Source of the DNA: [Borrelia] finlandensis
GTDB taxonomy: Bacteria; Spirochaetota; Spirochaetia; Borreliales; Borreliaceae
Assembly (NCBI RefSeq): GCF_000181875.2
Contig: NZ_ABJZ02000005.1
Location: forward strand, 1-64,000
Direction: 5' to 3'
Length of the DNA stretch: 64,000 nt
The position numbers and the translations under genes are program-made. This document shows, in pieces, positions 20,065 through 29,396 of this stretch. Within the stretch, counting starts at the first letter, position 1. Every line of letters starts with the position of its first letter. Below the pieces are notes generated by a model, which worked only from the letters and a program-made list of their open reading frames with translations, was not told the DNA's origin and made no database searches.

Positions 20065-20970
20065 TTACACCTCCAACAATTTTTCCAACCGATCTAAAAC
20101 GTCAAACATCCTATTATTAATCAAATGAGCTTTAATTGTATTAAACATTAACATAAGAACCGTAACAGGACCTACTCCCCCCTTAACAGGAGTAATAAAT
20201 TTAACGCACTCTTTAATATTGTCAAAATCTGTATCGCCTGAGAGAATTTTTCCGTTATCAGTCTCAATTTCAGAAATGCCAATATCAATCACATAAGGCT
20301 TTCCGCACAACATGCTTTTATCTATTAACCTAGGCTTACCAACAGCAGAAATAACAATATCTGCCTGCCTTAAATAAACATCTAAATAAATGCTCTTGCT
20401 GTGACAAGCAATAACAGTTGCATCATAAGGTTTTGATGAGAGCAATATTGAAATAGGCCTTCCTACAAGAGGACTTCTACCAACCACAACAACCGTTTTT
20501 CCCGATGTTTTTATCCCTTCATCTCGCAAAATCTTTAATACAGCAAGAGCTGTACAAGGAATAAATCCTTTTTTATCGCCCAAAATCATTTTTCCTAAAT
20601 TAACAAAAGATAAGCCATCAACATCTTTTGAATAAACTATGCTATTTAAAATAGAATTTAAATCCATGCCTTTCAAAAGGGGTAATTGCACAATAATTCC
20701 ATCTGTACTTAAATTTTTATTTTCTCTATCAATTACTTCTAAAATATCGCTTTGAACAGAGTTTGCAGAAAATTTAATTACTTCAACATTCAAGCCAATC
20801 TCTTTTGCAACTCGACTCTTAATTGAAACATAAAGATTGCTTGCAGGCTCATCATTTGCTAAAATAACTTTTAATGCAATTTTATCTCTCAAGTCATGCT
20901 GTTTTAAGAATTCTTTGAGCATTAAATAATACTTATTCGCAAAATCTTTCCCATTAAACACAATATTCAA
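20065..20970 (-). CDS. folD: Bifunctional methylenetetrahydrofolate dehydrogenase/cyclohydrolase
   Basis: Interconverts 5,10-methylene-, methenyl- and 10-formyl-THF, the last needed by Fmt (also in this window). Motifs: YVSIKSRVAKEIGL with the catalytic Lys, GIIVQLPLLKGMD, KDVDGLSFVNLG, TVVVVGRSPLVGRPIS (NADP loop) and PVKGGVGPVTVLML. The frame reaches a TTG at 20991 (308 aa). The TTG at 20970 (301 aa, MNIVFNGKDF) has AAGGGG 6 nt upstream and is favoured. A TATAAT (21012-21007, minus strand) lies about 35 bp further upstream. Confidence 0.94.
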   Translation of the reverse strand: MNIVFNGKDFANKYYLMLKEFLKQHDLRDKIALKVILANDEPASNLYVSIKSRVAKEIGLNVEVIKFSANSVQSDILEVIDRENKNLSTDGIIVQLPLLKGMDLNSILNSIVYSKDVDGLSFVNLGKMILGDKKGFIPCTALAVLKILRDEGIKTSGKTVVVVGRSPLVGRPISILLSSKPYDATVIACHSKSIYLDVYLRQADIVISAVGKPRLIDKSMLCGKPYVIDIGISEIETDNGKILSGDTDFDNIKECVKFITPVKGGVGPVTVLMLMFNTIKAHLINNRMFDVLDRLEKLLEV

Positions 20971-21056
20971 AATATACCCCTTAAACCCCAATAAGATTAC
21001 CTTAACATTATACTTAGATTGTCAACATAAGGAAAGTCAAACAACCAAATTTCAAA

Positions 21057-21085
21057 TTGTAATTAAATTTATTTTAAACTATAAT
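21057..21085 (+). promoter_or_regulatory. Sigma-70-type promoter for the outer-membrane protein gene
   Basis: TTGTAA (21057-21062), a 17-bp spacer, and a perfect TATAAT (21080-21085). The ATG of the gene is at 21121, giving a leader of about 28 nt with GGAG just before the start codon. Confidence 0.6.
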
Positions 21086-21120
21086 AAACAAGGATAATAA
21101 TTTTAAAAGAATGGAGAATA

Positions 21121-21759
21121 ATGAGAAAGTATCTTTTTATAATACTAATTGCAGTCTTACTAATTGGTGTAAACATAAAAAAAATTGCGGCTGCAGCCAA
21201 TATTGATAGGCATACAAACTCCACTTTAGGAATAGATTTAAGTGTAGGAGTTCCTATTTTTTACAACGACTTATCAAAAGCTTATCCTACCAATTTATAT
21301 CCAGGAGGTATTGGGGCAATAAAATACCAGTACCATATTTTAAACAATTTAGCAATTGGACTTGAACTAAGATATATGTTTAACTTTGATATTAATCATT
21401 CTTTTAATATATTAAATCCAGATTCAAGTGTAGGTAAAATTTTTTATAGCGTGCCTATTACATTTTCAATAAATTATATATTTGATATAGGAGAATTATT
21501 TCAAATTCCAGTATTCACAAATATAGGGTTTTCTCTTAATACATATGGAGATAGAAACAACAATATTACAAATTTAAGAACTTTTGATGCACTCCCTACA
21601 ATCTCTTTTGGATCTGGAATTTTATGGAACTTTAACTATAAATGGGCTTTTGGAGCAACAGCATCTTGGTGGATGATGTTTGAATTTGGAAATTCTGCTA
21701 AAATGGCACATTTTGCACTTATATCATTATCAGTTACAGTGAATGTAAATAAATTGTAG
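21121..21759 (+). CDS. Candidate outer-membrane beta-barrel protein
   Basis: 212 aa. A cleavable signal peptide (about residues 1-26, ending IAAAA) is followed by alternating hydrophobic/polar strands that end in aromatic residues (LAIGLELRYMFNF, FQIPVFTNIGFSLNTYG, ISFGSGILWNFNYKWAFGA and HFALISLSVTVNVNKL). This pattern suits a small barrel of about eight strands. By position it is BB_0027, listed in work on B. burgdorferi outer-membrane proteins; this is from memory. It is followed after 7 bp by a BAM-type lipoprotein gene, probably in one operon. Confidence 0.7.
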   Translation: MRKYLFIILIAVLLIGVNIKKIAAAANIDRHTNSTLGIDLSVGVPIFYNDLSKAYPTNLYPGGIGAIKYQYHILNNLAIGLELRYMFNFDINHSFNILNPDSSVGKIFYSVPITFSINYIFDIGELFQIPVFTNIGFSLNTYGDRNNNITNLRTFDALPTISFGSGILWNFNYKWAFGATASWWMMFEFGNSAKMAHFALISLSVTVNVNKL

Positions 21760-21766
21760 GATAAAA

Positions 21767-22816
21767 ATGAAACAAAAATATGAAAACTATTTTAAAAAAA
21801 GATTAATTTTAAAACTATTAATATTTTTACTACTAGCATGCTCAAGCGAATCCATATTTTCACAATTAGGAAATCTGCAAAAAATCAAACATGAATACAA
21901 TATTTTGGGCAGTTCAAGCCCAAGAGGAATTTCTCTAGTAGGAGAAACTCTCTACATTGCAGCCATGCATTTATTTAAAAAAGAAAACGGCAAGATTGAA
22001 AAAATTGATTTGAGCAATTCTTATGAGTTTATAAACGACATTGTAAATATATCTGGGAGAACCTATCTTTTAGCGCAAAACAAAGAAGAAGAATTAGAAG
22101 TTTGCGAGCTAAATGGAAAAAATTGGACATTAAAATTTAAAAAACCCCTAAAAGCATATAAATTCTTAAAATCCGTAGGAAGAGATGGCGTAAAAGAAGC
22201 ATATATTTTAGCTATAGATAAAAATAATCATGAGAAAATTTTTGATCTACAAGGAGCTGACAAAACACCACCACAAGCTACTGAAAATGACAAATTTTAT
22301 CAAATATCAAATGAAGAAAACTTAATTACAGGGAATTCACTCAAAATATGGCAAATGAATAACAATACATACACAAATATAGACTATCAACAGGCCAAAG
22401 AAATAATGCCTATCATTAAAACAAGCATTAGGGGTTCTTCTGAAGTTTTAGTAATGACTGGTGGTTACAATAATTTAGATACAAAATTTAAGGTTTACTC
22501 AAATGTAAATAATTACACAACGCCAATATTTATTCAAGATGAAGTAGGCGAATTTAGCAGCTACTTTGCAAGAGAATTTAATGATGCGATATTAATCGGA
22601 AGTAATAATGGATTTGCAGAATTTACAAAAAATAAAGAAGGAATTTTTGCCCTACGGGCACCCTCAAAATCTGTAGAACCTGGGGCTTATAACGGATCTC
22701 AGCTAAGCAAAACAGGCCTTAATGATATTATTCCTGTATCAAGCAACACGATTTACATATTAACTCAAGGCAAGGGTTTGTGGAAATTGGAAAACAGAAA
22801 ATTAACTAAAGAATAA
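21767..22816 (+). CDS. Lipoprotein, BamB-like member of the BAM complex
   Basis: 349 aa with a lipobox LLLAC (acylated Cys at residue 25). The rest has recurring four-strand blades ([47 protein letters not shown] and [15 protein letters not shown]), fitting a beta-propeller. The B. burgdorferi protein at this position (BB_0028) has been reported to associate with BamA together with BB_0324. Its 3' end overlaps the convergent YaiI-family gene by 15 bp. Confidence 0.75.
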   Translation: MKQKYENYFKKRLILKLLIFLLLACSSESIFSQLGNLQKIKHEYNILGSSSPRGISLVGETLYIAAMHLFKKENGKIEKIDLSNSYEFINDIVNISGRTYLLAQNKEEELEVCELNGKNWTLKFKKPLKAYKFLKSVGRDGVKEAYILAIDKNNHEKIFDLQGADKTPPQATENDKFYQISNEENLITGNSLKIWQMNNNTYTNIDYQQAKEIMPIIKTSIRGSSEVLVMTGGYNNLDTKFKVYSNVNNYTTPIFIQDEVGEFSSYFAREFNDAILIGSNNGFAEFTKNKEGIFALRAPSKSVEPGAYNGSQLSKTGLNDIIPVSSNTIYILTQGKGLWKLENRKLTKE

Positions 22817-23233
22817 AGAATAAAAATTCGTTATAAATTTTTCATATCTAGATTTATTAAAATCTTCATCATAATATTTTTTAATCTTAATTTTCAAATT
22901 GAAATTAATCTTAGATCTAAAATATAAATAATTTATATTATTTATATCAAAAATTCGACCTTCATCATTCATAACCTTAGCCCCAAGATCTAAAAGAAGC
23001 TTGGCAAAAAAAATATCTCGAGTAATCACAAGACTGTATCTATCTGCTAAATTCAAAATAAATGAATCAACATTGTCTACCACTTCCAAAGCAACATTTT
23101 CTGTTATTTCCAGGCTTAAAAACTTATTAGAAACTACAATGAGTTTTGATTTATTGTGCAATATAAATTTTTGTAAAAATTTTATTATCTTAAAATTACA
23201 AGAATCAGCATCAACAAAAATTTTACTTAACAA
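22802..23233 (-). CDS. YaiI/YqxD family protein (DUF188, NYN/PIN-like fold)
   Basis: 143 aa. Family landmarks are FVDADSCN at residues 6-13 (VDADACP in most members), [20 protein letters not shown] where others have VDDYI-type sequence, and [20 protein letters not shown]. The Pro of VDADACP is replaced by Asn. A nuclease-like role is suggested for the fold but not shown. It overlaps the signal-peptidase-like gene upstream by 11 bp and the BamB-like gene by 15 bp. Confidence 0.75.
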   Translation of the reverse strand: MLSKIFVDADSCNFKIIKFLQKFILHNKSKLIVVSNKFLSLEITENVALEVVDNVDSFILNLADRYSLVITRDIFFAKLLLDLGAKVMNDEGRIFDINNINYLYFRSKINFNLKIKIKKYYDEDFNKSRYEKFITNFYSLFFS

Positions 23234-23858
23234 TCTTATAGTCCACTATCTTAAGAGCCAAAAAAGAAACAATAGCATTTTTATTAATGGGTCCAAATAT
23301 TCTAGAATCATTTAAAACACTTAAATTGTCATTTAATAAAAAGAATTCATTTTTTTTCAAAGTAAAACATTTAATCACTTCGTCTGCATTAAAAAAATCA
23401 TTCAACTTGTAATAGCTAACCAAATTGCCATTCAAATAAAAAAAATTTGTATCCTTTTTATTTACCAGGACATTCAAACCTCTAACATAAACAGAATCGC
23501 CCTGAACAGCTGCTATTCTTGATACCTTATAGCTTGCTCTTTTAAAAATTTTATTTAAAAAAAAGAAATCTTTTATTAAAGTTAACAAAAAATTATTACT
23601 TAACCTAAAATCCTCATAAAGAACAATATCATTCATTTTCAAAGGAATAAAAAAAGAAGTTATGTGTGTTGCTACAAAAAATAAACTGGCATTTTTTGTT
23701 ATTGTTGGCAACATCTCATTACTTTTAATCATAAAAATTTGCAAAACAAACTTTGTGAAAAAAAAATTTAAAATTAAAAATGTTAAAAAATATTTTAAAA
23801 AAACTTTTCTTTGCTTTTTCCTTAAAAGCCTTTGTTCGAAAGTTAAATATGGAGCCAC
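23223..23858 (-). CDS. Signal peptidase I paralogue lacking the catalytic Ser and Lys
   Basis: 211 aa. An N-terminal membrane segment (about 20-42) is followed by the region that should carry the catalytic serine: IKSNEMLPT. In SPase I the Ser directly precedes Met (SMxPT); here that position is Glu48. The second active-site strand, [14 protein letters not shown], has Ser113 where the general-base Lys (KRVVGLPGD type) belongs. The last box, [17 protein letters not shown], keeps the ND and DSR elements. The fold is retained and the dyad is lost, so peptidase activity is improbable. It lies 1 bp after the intact paralogue. Confidence 0.8.
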   Translation of the reverse strand: MAPYLTFEQRLLRKKQRKVFLKYFLTFLILNFFFTKFVLQIFMIKSNEMLPTITKNASLFFVATHITSFFIPLKMNDIVLYEDFRLSNNFLLTLIKDFFFLNKIFKRASYKVSRIAAVQGDSVYVRGLNVLVNKKDTNFFYLNGNLVSYYKLNDFFNADEVIKCFTLKKNEFFLLNDNLSVLNDSRIFGPINKNAIVSFLALKIVDYKIVK

Positions 23859-23859
23859 T

Positions 23860-24840
23860 TTAAATAAATCCTACTCTAGAAAATGGAAGATATATTATCA
23901 AGGTTCTTCCAAGTACTTTATTCTTATTGATTACTCCAAAAAACCGACCATCATGAGAATTGTCTCTATTGTCTCCAATTGGCAAAATATATCCATCAGG
24001 AACATAAATGCCATAATCTCTCATTATAGCTTTTTCCATATAATAATCCACATAAGGCACAAAAGCAGATAAATACTTATATTCCAATCTTTCAAACTCA
24101 AACCTATCAATCATTCTAACATCAAAAAATGAAAAATCGGGAGTGCTACTTAAATTTATATTTAACTGGCTAAGAGCAACAAACATAGCAAAATCACCAT
24201 AAATCCCATAGTCCTCATTTGCCACAATTTTTTTAATTTTAAAATTTTTATCAACCAAATCCCAATAAGAATCTTCTAAAATAAAATTTTCCTCGCCTTC
24301 TCTTTTAATATAAGCTTTACCGTTATTAAATCTAACAATTTTACCATCTGCAAATGCACCTCTTTTCACAAGAAATCTAACATTGGGATTGCCATATTCA
24401 TCTCTATCAAGATCAATAAAAGATAATGTTAACATATAAAGTATTCTTTGAAAGATATCAAAAAAAACACCCTTTGATTTATACTCTGGATTTTCAAAAA
24501 TAATAATATCGGATTCTTCTGGGGCTTTAAAGCCATTAATTTTAAATAACCCTGGTAAAAGCTCAGGACCGTAAGAAAATTTATCTACAAATAAAAAATC
24601 CCCTATTTGAAGAGTATTTTCCATTGACCCTGATGGTATTTTATAAGCTTGAACAAAATATTGATTTATTACCAATACAAAAATTGCCGCTGCTATAAAA
24701 TCAAATAAAAAGTTAAGCAAAAATCCTCGTTTCTTAGCCCTTAATTTGGAAAAATATTTCTTTCTTTTTCTATGTGTCAAATATTTCTCAACAATGTGTA
24801 CCAAAAAAGATGCAAATTTATCCAATCTTCTTAAATACAT
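23860..24840 (-). CDS. lepB: Signal peptidase I (catalytically intact)
   Basis: 326 aa. It has a basic N-terminus, one strong membrane helix (about 42-62), catalytic Ser72 in YKIPSGSMENTL, general-base Lys159 in RFLVKRGAFADGKIV and the C-terminal box IGDNRDNSHDGRFFG. It cleaves signal peptides of exported proteins on the periplasmic side. Compared with E. coli LepB it has an enlarged middle (about 160-260). It shares an operon with the degenerate paralogue. By position this is BB_0031, one of three SPase-like genes in B31. Confidence 0.93.
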   Translation of the reverse strand: MYLRRLDKFASFLVHIVEKYLTHRKRKKYFSKLRAKKRGFLLNFLFDFIAAAIFVLVINQYFVQAYKIPSGSMENTLQIGDFLFVDKFSYGPELLPGLFKINGFKAPEESDIIIFENPEYKSKGVFFDIFQRILYMLTLSFIDLDRDEYGNPNVRFLVKRGAFADGKIVRFNNGKAYIKREGEENFILEDSYWDLVDKNFKIKKIVANEDYGIYGDFAMFVALSQLNINLSSTPDFSFFDVRMIDRFEFERLEYKYLSAFVPYVDYYMEKAIMRDYGIYVPDGYILPIGDNRDNSHDGRFFGVINKNKVLGRTLIIYLPFSRVGFI

Positions 24841-24873
24841 AACCTAACCTCAAGAATTAAATCATACAAAATA

Positions 24874-24903
24874 TTGACACTTATTTAAATACTTTTCTAT
24901 ACT
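24874..24903 (+). promoter_or_regulatory. Promoter placed for a leaderless transcript of the PEGA/FGE-like gene
   Basis: Perfect TTGACA (24874-24879), an 18-bp spacer, and TATACT (24898-24903). The ATG is at 24911, 7 nt after the -10 box, so transcription should begin at or next to the start codon. No ribosome binding site is present. Confidence 0.6.
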
Positions 24904-24910
24904 TTAAAAG

Positions 24911-26374
24911 ATGAAAGAAGTTGACGAGAATTCAAATGTTGAGCTTTTTGAAGTTAAATTAAAGCCAATCCTAGGAATAGCCCCTAAGGTTTACGTATTT
25001 CTTACAACAACAATATTGCTTTTAAGCTTAATATCAACTTTAATAATCATACCTAAATTTAAAAATCCAGGAGCATATTTAAAAATAGATTCCAATATTG
25101 GAAACACTTACATATATTTAAACGAAAAATATATCGGTAGAACCCCGCTTAACAAATATATAAATGCCACTGAAGGAATTATTAGAGCAAAGAGAATGGG
25201 ATTTAAAACTTACGAACAAAAGATAAAAATTCACAACAAATTTTTTGGAAACTACAGTTTGCAAATAAATTTAGAGCTGGTTGATCCTAAAAAAATCATT
25301 AAACAAAGACAAAAAGAACTCTCTATAATGGTGAAAATAAAAAATATTAATGAAAATACAAAACTAATTCCTGTTTTTTCATTAATATCTAGCGAACTTA
25401 AAGAACATCCCAAATACATTAAAAAATTTCTAAAAGATTCTATACCTTACTTAAATTCAACCGAAATGTTTAAAGACTTTCTAAATTCATATAAAGCTAT
25501 ATATTCAATAGACCAAGACAACAGTAATCAAGAAGAAATATGGAACTCTTTGAAAACAAATTTTGATTTAGAAAGTAGAGCCATCTTTTGGTTTTTAGAA
25601 AATTTAGATAAAGATTTAAAAATACTAACAAAAAATGAGCCTTGGGTTAAAACATTAGCCAAAACTCTAGACAATGAAAATATTCAATTAATTTCTAAAA
25701 ATGAAAAAATTAATATAAAATTACCTGGATTTAAAAAAATAAATTCAAATAAAATAGAAAAAATTCAAAATTATGAATTAGATTCAAAAAACATTTCACT
25801 AAAATCTACCTATAGCATAAAAGAATTTCTTATTCAAGAACAAAATGTTACAAAATACGAGTATCAAGATTTTTTAAAAGAAAATCCAAAATGGGCATTA
25901 AATAACAAAGAAAATTTAATTAAAGAACAACTTGTAGATGAAAATTATCTTAAAAATTTTAATCAAATAGGCTTAAATGAGGCTATCACCGGAATATCTT
26001 ATTTCTCAGCAATAGAATACGCCAACTGGTACTCTAAAAAACTTCCCACAGGGTTCAAAGCAAGACTGCCTATATCACAAGAATGGGAATTGTGCCAAAA
26101 AGAACTAAGCAAAAACCCATTAAATATTAATGAAATATCAAAAAAAGTTGGATTTTGGAATTTAATGCAAAATCCAACTTTTAATGAAATCGCAATATTT
26201 AAAAATGAAAAAAATTTTTATAGCGAAAATTCAAATTTTTACTCATTGATCACAGAAATTAGAACATATTCCCAGCAAAATAATAATTTACTAAATCCAT
26301 CAACCAAAGCCTCTTTTTTGAAAAACTGGAGTTCTCCAAACATTGGTTTTAGGTTGATTGTATCAAAGGAATAA
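24911..26374 (+). CDS. Membrane protein with PEGA domain and formylglycine-generating-enzyme-like domain
   Basis: 487 aa. A cytosolic N-terminus is followed by one membrane helix (about 27-52), then a PEGA domain (about 60-125, with TYIYLNEKYIGRTPL), a helical linker, and a C-terminal FGE/SUMF1-type domain (about 300-487: IQEQNVTKYEYQDFL, GISYFSAIEYANWYSKKL, RLPISQEWELC and PNIGFRLIVS). The FGE catalytic cysteine pair near the C-terminus is missing; the only Cys is in WELC. It is probably a non-enzymatic periplasmic domain. It appears to have its own promoter and to be leaderless, and lies 11 bp before smpB. Confidence 0.75.
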   Translation: MKEVDENSNVELFEVKLKPILGIAPKVYVFLTTTILLLSLISTLIIIPKFKNPGAYLKIDSNIGNTYIYLNEKYIGRTPLNKYINATEGIIRAKRMGFKTYEQKIKIHNKFFGNYSLQINLELVDPKKIIKQRQKELSIMVKIKNINENTKLIPVFSLISSELKEHPKYIKKFLKDSIPYLNSTEMFKDFLNSYKAIYSIDQDNSNQEEIWNSLKTNFDLESRAIFWFLENLDKDLKILTKNEPWVKTLAKTLDNENIQLISKNEKINIKLPGFKKINSNKIEKIQNYELDSKNISLKSTYSIKEFLIQEQNVTKYEYQDFLKENPKWALNNKENLIKEQLVDENYLKNFNQIGLNEAITGISYFSAIEYANWYSKKLPTGFKARLPISQEWELCQKELSKNPLNINEISKKVGFWNLMQNPTFNEIAIFKNEKNFYSENSNFYSLITEIRTYSQQNNNLLNPSTKASFLKNWSSPNIGFRLIVSKE

Positions 26375-26385
26375 AAGGAATAGAT

Positions 26386-26838
26386 TTGAACACAAACACT
26401 TTGCTTCTTGAAAACAAAAAAGCAAAATTTAATTACTTTATTGAAGAGAAAATAAGTTGTGGAATAGTGCTAAAAGGAACTGAAGTGAAATCAATAAAGG
26501 CAAGAAAATTATCATTTAACAATAGCTTTGCAAGCATAAAAAAAGAAGAATTGTGGCTTGAAAACTTGCACGTATCAAAATATAAAGAAGGTAATATCTT
26601 CAATCATGATGAATTAAGGCCCAGAAAACTTTTAATCAAAAAAAGAGAATTGCAAAGACTAAAAAAATTTAAAGAAAAAGAGGGATATACTTTAATTCCT
26701 ATTAGTTTTTATTTAAAAAAATCAATAATTAAAGTAGAAGTTGGAATATGTAAAGGAAAAAAATTGTATGATAAAAGAGAAATATTAAAACAAAAAAGCA
26801 TAAAAAAAGATCTTAGTAGAGAAATAAAATACAAGTAA
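26386..26838 (+). CDS. smpB: SsrA-binding protein SmpB
   Basis: Delivers tmRNA to stalled ribosomes. 150 aa with the OB core: NKKAKFNYFIEEKISCGIVL, LKGTEVKSIKARKLSF, LENLHVSKYKEGN and RPRKLLIKKREL. The Lys-rich tail (GKKLYDKRE, then Lys/Ser/Arg) inserts into the mRNA channel. The start is TTG 26386, with AAGGA 6 nt upstream. Its RNA partner is also in this window (42059-42417). Confidence 0.95.
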   Translation: MNTNTLLLENKKAKFNYFIEEKISCGIVLKGTEVKSIKARKLSFNNSFASIKKEELWLENLHVSKYKEGNIFNHDELRPRKLLIKKRELQRLKKFKEKEGYTLIPISFYLKKSIIKVEVGICKGKKLYDKREILKQKSIKKDLSREIKYK

Positions 26839-26863
26839 AAGCTCTTTTAATTACAATTGAGCA

Positions 26864-26884
26864 ATTGCAATACAGAATTGCAAT
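26864..26884. terminator. Hairpin between convergent smpB and p13
   Basis: Two 8-bp arms ATTGCAAT (26864-26871 and 26877-26884) with a 5-nt loop. A short T run follows on the plus strand at 26891-26895. The arm is itself palindromic, so alternative pairings exist. A weak intrinsic terminator for smpB is the simplest reading. Confidence 0.45.
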
Positions 26885-26908
26885 CACCCATTTTTGTAAT
26901 AAATAAAA

Positions 26909-27448
26909 TTAATAGCTTTTTTTGAAAGACAGTTCAAACCCAAGAGCACTGGATTGGCCCATTGCAACATCAAAACTAGGTTCAAATCCTCCTAAAGCTA
27001 CATTAAGGCTATTTTTTAACTTCCTATTATAACTATTAGCAAATGTAAATGGAAGAATAATTTCTGTCAATCTTGTCACAGCCATAGTAACCACACCTGC
27101 TAACATAACTCCCTTACCCCAAGTCCATTGAAAAGCAGCTTTTTTAGTAATACCATCAAGCGCTTTGATATCCAAATAAGCCCCCGTAAGTATAAGTCCT
27201 ATACCAACCGCATCAAATCCAAGAATAAGAGAACCTCCAAGAATATCTCCTTGAGCAAAGGAGCCTATTCCAAACCCCAAAAAAAGGTTCAATAAAAATG
27301 GTACAATAGGATCTTGCTTGCTAGTTTCATAAACCAAAAGTTTTTCCCCAGCGCTCATCCCAAACGCACCATTTTTAGAATCATTAGCTTGAGCAAAGCT
27401 AGAAAAAACACAAAAGGTTACCAAAACAAAAACTAAAAGTTTATTCAT
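26909..27448 (-). CDS. p13: P13 outer-membrane channel protein
   Basis: 179 aa. A signal peptide ends about residue 19-21 (FSSFAQA), and the mature protein has hydrophobic stretches DPIVPFLLNLFLGFGIG, GGSLILGFDAVGIGLILTGA and GVMLAGVVTMAVTRL. P13 (BB_0034) is an established B. burgdorferi surface-exposed, channel-forming protein made from helical rather than barrel segments, and its C-terminus is removed by CtpA; the tail after about residue 150 would be the removed part. AAGGGG precedes the ATG by 5-6 nt. Confidence 0.93.
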   Translation of the reverse strand: MNKLLVFVLVTFCVFSSFAQANDSKNGAFGMSAGEKLLVYETSKQDPIVPFLLNLFLGFGIGSFAQGDILGGSLILGFDAVGIGLILTGAYLDIKALDGITKKAAFQWTWGKGVMLAGVVTMAVTRLTEIILPFTFANSYNRKLKNSLNVALGGFEPSFDVAMGQSSALGFELSFKKSY

Positions 27449-27515
27449 AAAAACCCCTTTATTAAAACTGGTACTATGGTAACATATTAATGAAATTTAA
27501 AAAAGGTTTTTAAAG

Positions 27516-29396
27516 TTATTTAAATTTAACTTTTTTCAAGTTATTACTTGAAATTCGCTTCCCAATAGAGATTCTTGATTTGACCATAAAATTATCAATT
27601 TCAATTCTTTTAACAATGTCTTTATTTGTAGAAAATTCTACAAATTCTGGATTCAATGAAAAATCGACAAATTCATCATTTTCTCCCAAAAATTCATAAA
27701 CCTTATCTGTAATAAATTTATCTATTTTAAACCTTTTAACATAATAAAAATTGTCAAGCCTGTTAAAATAAATTATTGAAAATATTTGCTCTTTTGAATT
27801 ATTTATATCATAAACTAAAGCACATACATTCTTTTTATCTATAAATGTCTTGTCTTCAATATTTTTAAGAACATAACTATTTTCTCTAAAAACTAATATT
27901 TTATCATAATAACTAGCATTTCCAATAAATTCACCATCAAAAAGACTTGTTCCTACAAAACCTTCTGCCAAGTTCAAATAAACTTTCATATTCTTTGTAG
28001 CTATTTCTTTTACATTCTTTGATTTGATTAAAGAAATTTTAGTCTTTCTTTGATGCTCTTTAGAATACTTTGCAAGCAGTAAATCAATAAAATTTATTGA
28101 ATACCCTTTTATTGAAGAAATATTGCTATTTATACCCTTTAATTCTTTATTTAAAATTTTAATATCCTTGGAATTCTTATCAATATCAAAAAGACTTATT
28201 TTTCTAATTGGAATTTTAAGCAAATTTTCAACATCTTCCTTTAAAACTTCCCTTGAAAAAGATTCTTTGTACCTTAAAACCTCTGATAATATTATACTTA
28301 CAATATTTCCTTCTTTAGAAATTGTTTCAAGAAGTTTATAAATCCGTTTTTCAATAAAAATTTGCTCGAGTGTTTTATAAAATATTTTTTCAAGAATCTT
28401 GCTTTTTTGCAATTCAAGTTCCATTTTTAAAATTTTTTGAAGATGGGCTGCATGAAACTTGATAAGATCTTTAATAGTATAAACAACAGGATATCTCTCG
28501 CTAAGCAACAATAAATTAACAGAAATTGATATCTGACAATTTGTATAATGATACAACTTTTCAATCACTTCGCTTGCATAAACACCCCTAGGTAAAGATA
28601 GCTCTATGGCCACATTTTCAGCAGTAAAGTCATTAATGCTTGAAACTTTAATATAATTTTTTCTAATTGCTTTCTCAATCGAAGATATTAAGCTCTCAGT
28701 AGTCTCGCCAAAGGGCAATTCCCTTATTACAATTGTTTTTTCATCTATGGTTTCAATCTTAGCTCTAACTAAAACTTTACCGTTACCATCAGCGTATTCA
28801 TTAACATCAACTATTCCTCCCGTTGGAAAATCAGGATAAATATCATAACTCTCTCCAAGAAGCTCGCTCTTTACTGCATTTAAAATCTCATTAAAATTGT
28901 GAGGCAATATTTTAGCTGCCATTCCAACAGCAATTCCCTCACTTCCTTGAATTAAAATAACAGGAATTTTGGCAGGATAAAGCAAGGGTTCATTATTTCT
29001 TCCATCATAAGAAGATTCATAAATTGTTATCTCTTTGCTGTAAAGAACATCAAAAGCTAAGGGAGTTAGCCTACATTCAATATATCTAGAAGCAGAAGCA
29101 GGATCACCTGTAAACAAATTGCCAAAATTGCCCTGCTTTTCAATAAATAGATCCTTATTGGCAATATTAACAAGAGCCTCATAAATTGACGTATCGCCGT
29201 GGGGATGATATTTCATTGTATTACCAACAACATTTGCAACTTTATGAAAGTTGCCATCATGCATTTCAAAAAGAGAATGTATAATTCTCCTTTGAACTGG
29301 CTTAAACCCATCAACAACACTAGCAATAGCACGATCTTTAATAACATAAGATGAATATTGCAAAAAATTATCTTTAAGTACAGTTCTAATATCCAT
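27516..29396 (-). CDS. parC: DNA topoisomerase IV subunit A
   Basis: 626 aa, shorter than E. coli ParC because the C-terminal propeller is reduced. Catalytic Tyr105 is in SASRYIECRL; other motifs are FKPVQRRIIHSLFE and KYHPHGDTSIYEALV, and IQGSEGIAVGMAAKILPHN. It cuts and rejoins DNA to decatenate daughter chromosomes with ParE. The start ATG shares one base with the parE stop (TAATG), so the two subunits are coupled. The ParC/GyrA choice rests on the short C-terminus and pairing with this parE; Borrelia gyrAB is encoded elsewhere. Confidence 0.92.
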   Translation of the reverse strand: MDIRTVLKDNFLQYSSYVIKDRAIASVVDGFKPVQRRIIHSLFEMHDGNFHKVANVVGNTMKYHPHGDTSIYEALVNIANKDLFIEKQGNFGNLFTGDPASASRYIECRLTPLAFDVLYSKEITIYESSYDGRNNEPLLYPAKIPVILIQGSEGIAVGMAAKILPHNFNEILNAVKSELLGESYDIYPDFPTGGIVDVNEYADGNGKVLVRAKIETIDEKTIVIRELPFGETTESLISSIEKAIRKNYIKVSSINDFTAENVAIELSLPRGVYASEVIEKLYHYTNCQISISVNLLLLSERYPVVYTIKDLIKFHAAHLQKILKMELELQKSKILEKIFYKTLEQIFIEKRIYKLLETISKEGNIVSIILSEVLRYKESFSREVLKEDVENLLKIPIRKISLFDIDKNSKDIKILNKELKGINSNISSIKGYSINFIDLLLAKYSKEHQRKTKISLIKSKNVKEIATKNMKVYLNLAEGFVGTSLFDGEFIGNASYYDKILVFRENSYVLKNIEDKTFIDKKNVCALVYDINNSKEQIFSIIYFNRLDNFYYVKRFKIDKFITDKVYEFLGENDEFVDFSLNPEFVEFSTNKDIVKRIEIDNFMVKSRISIGKRISSNNLKKVKFK

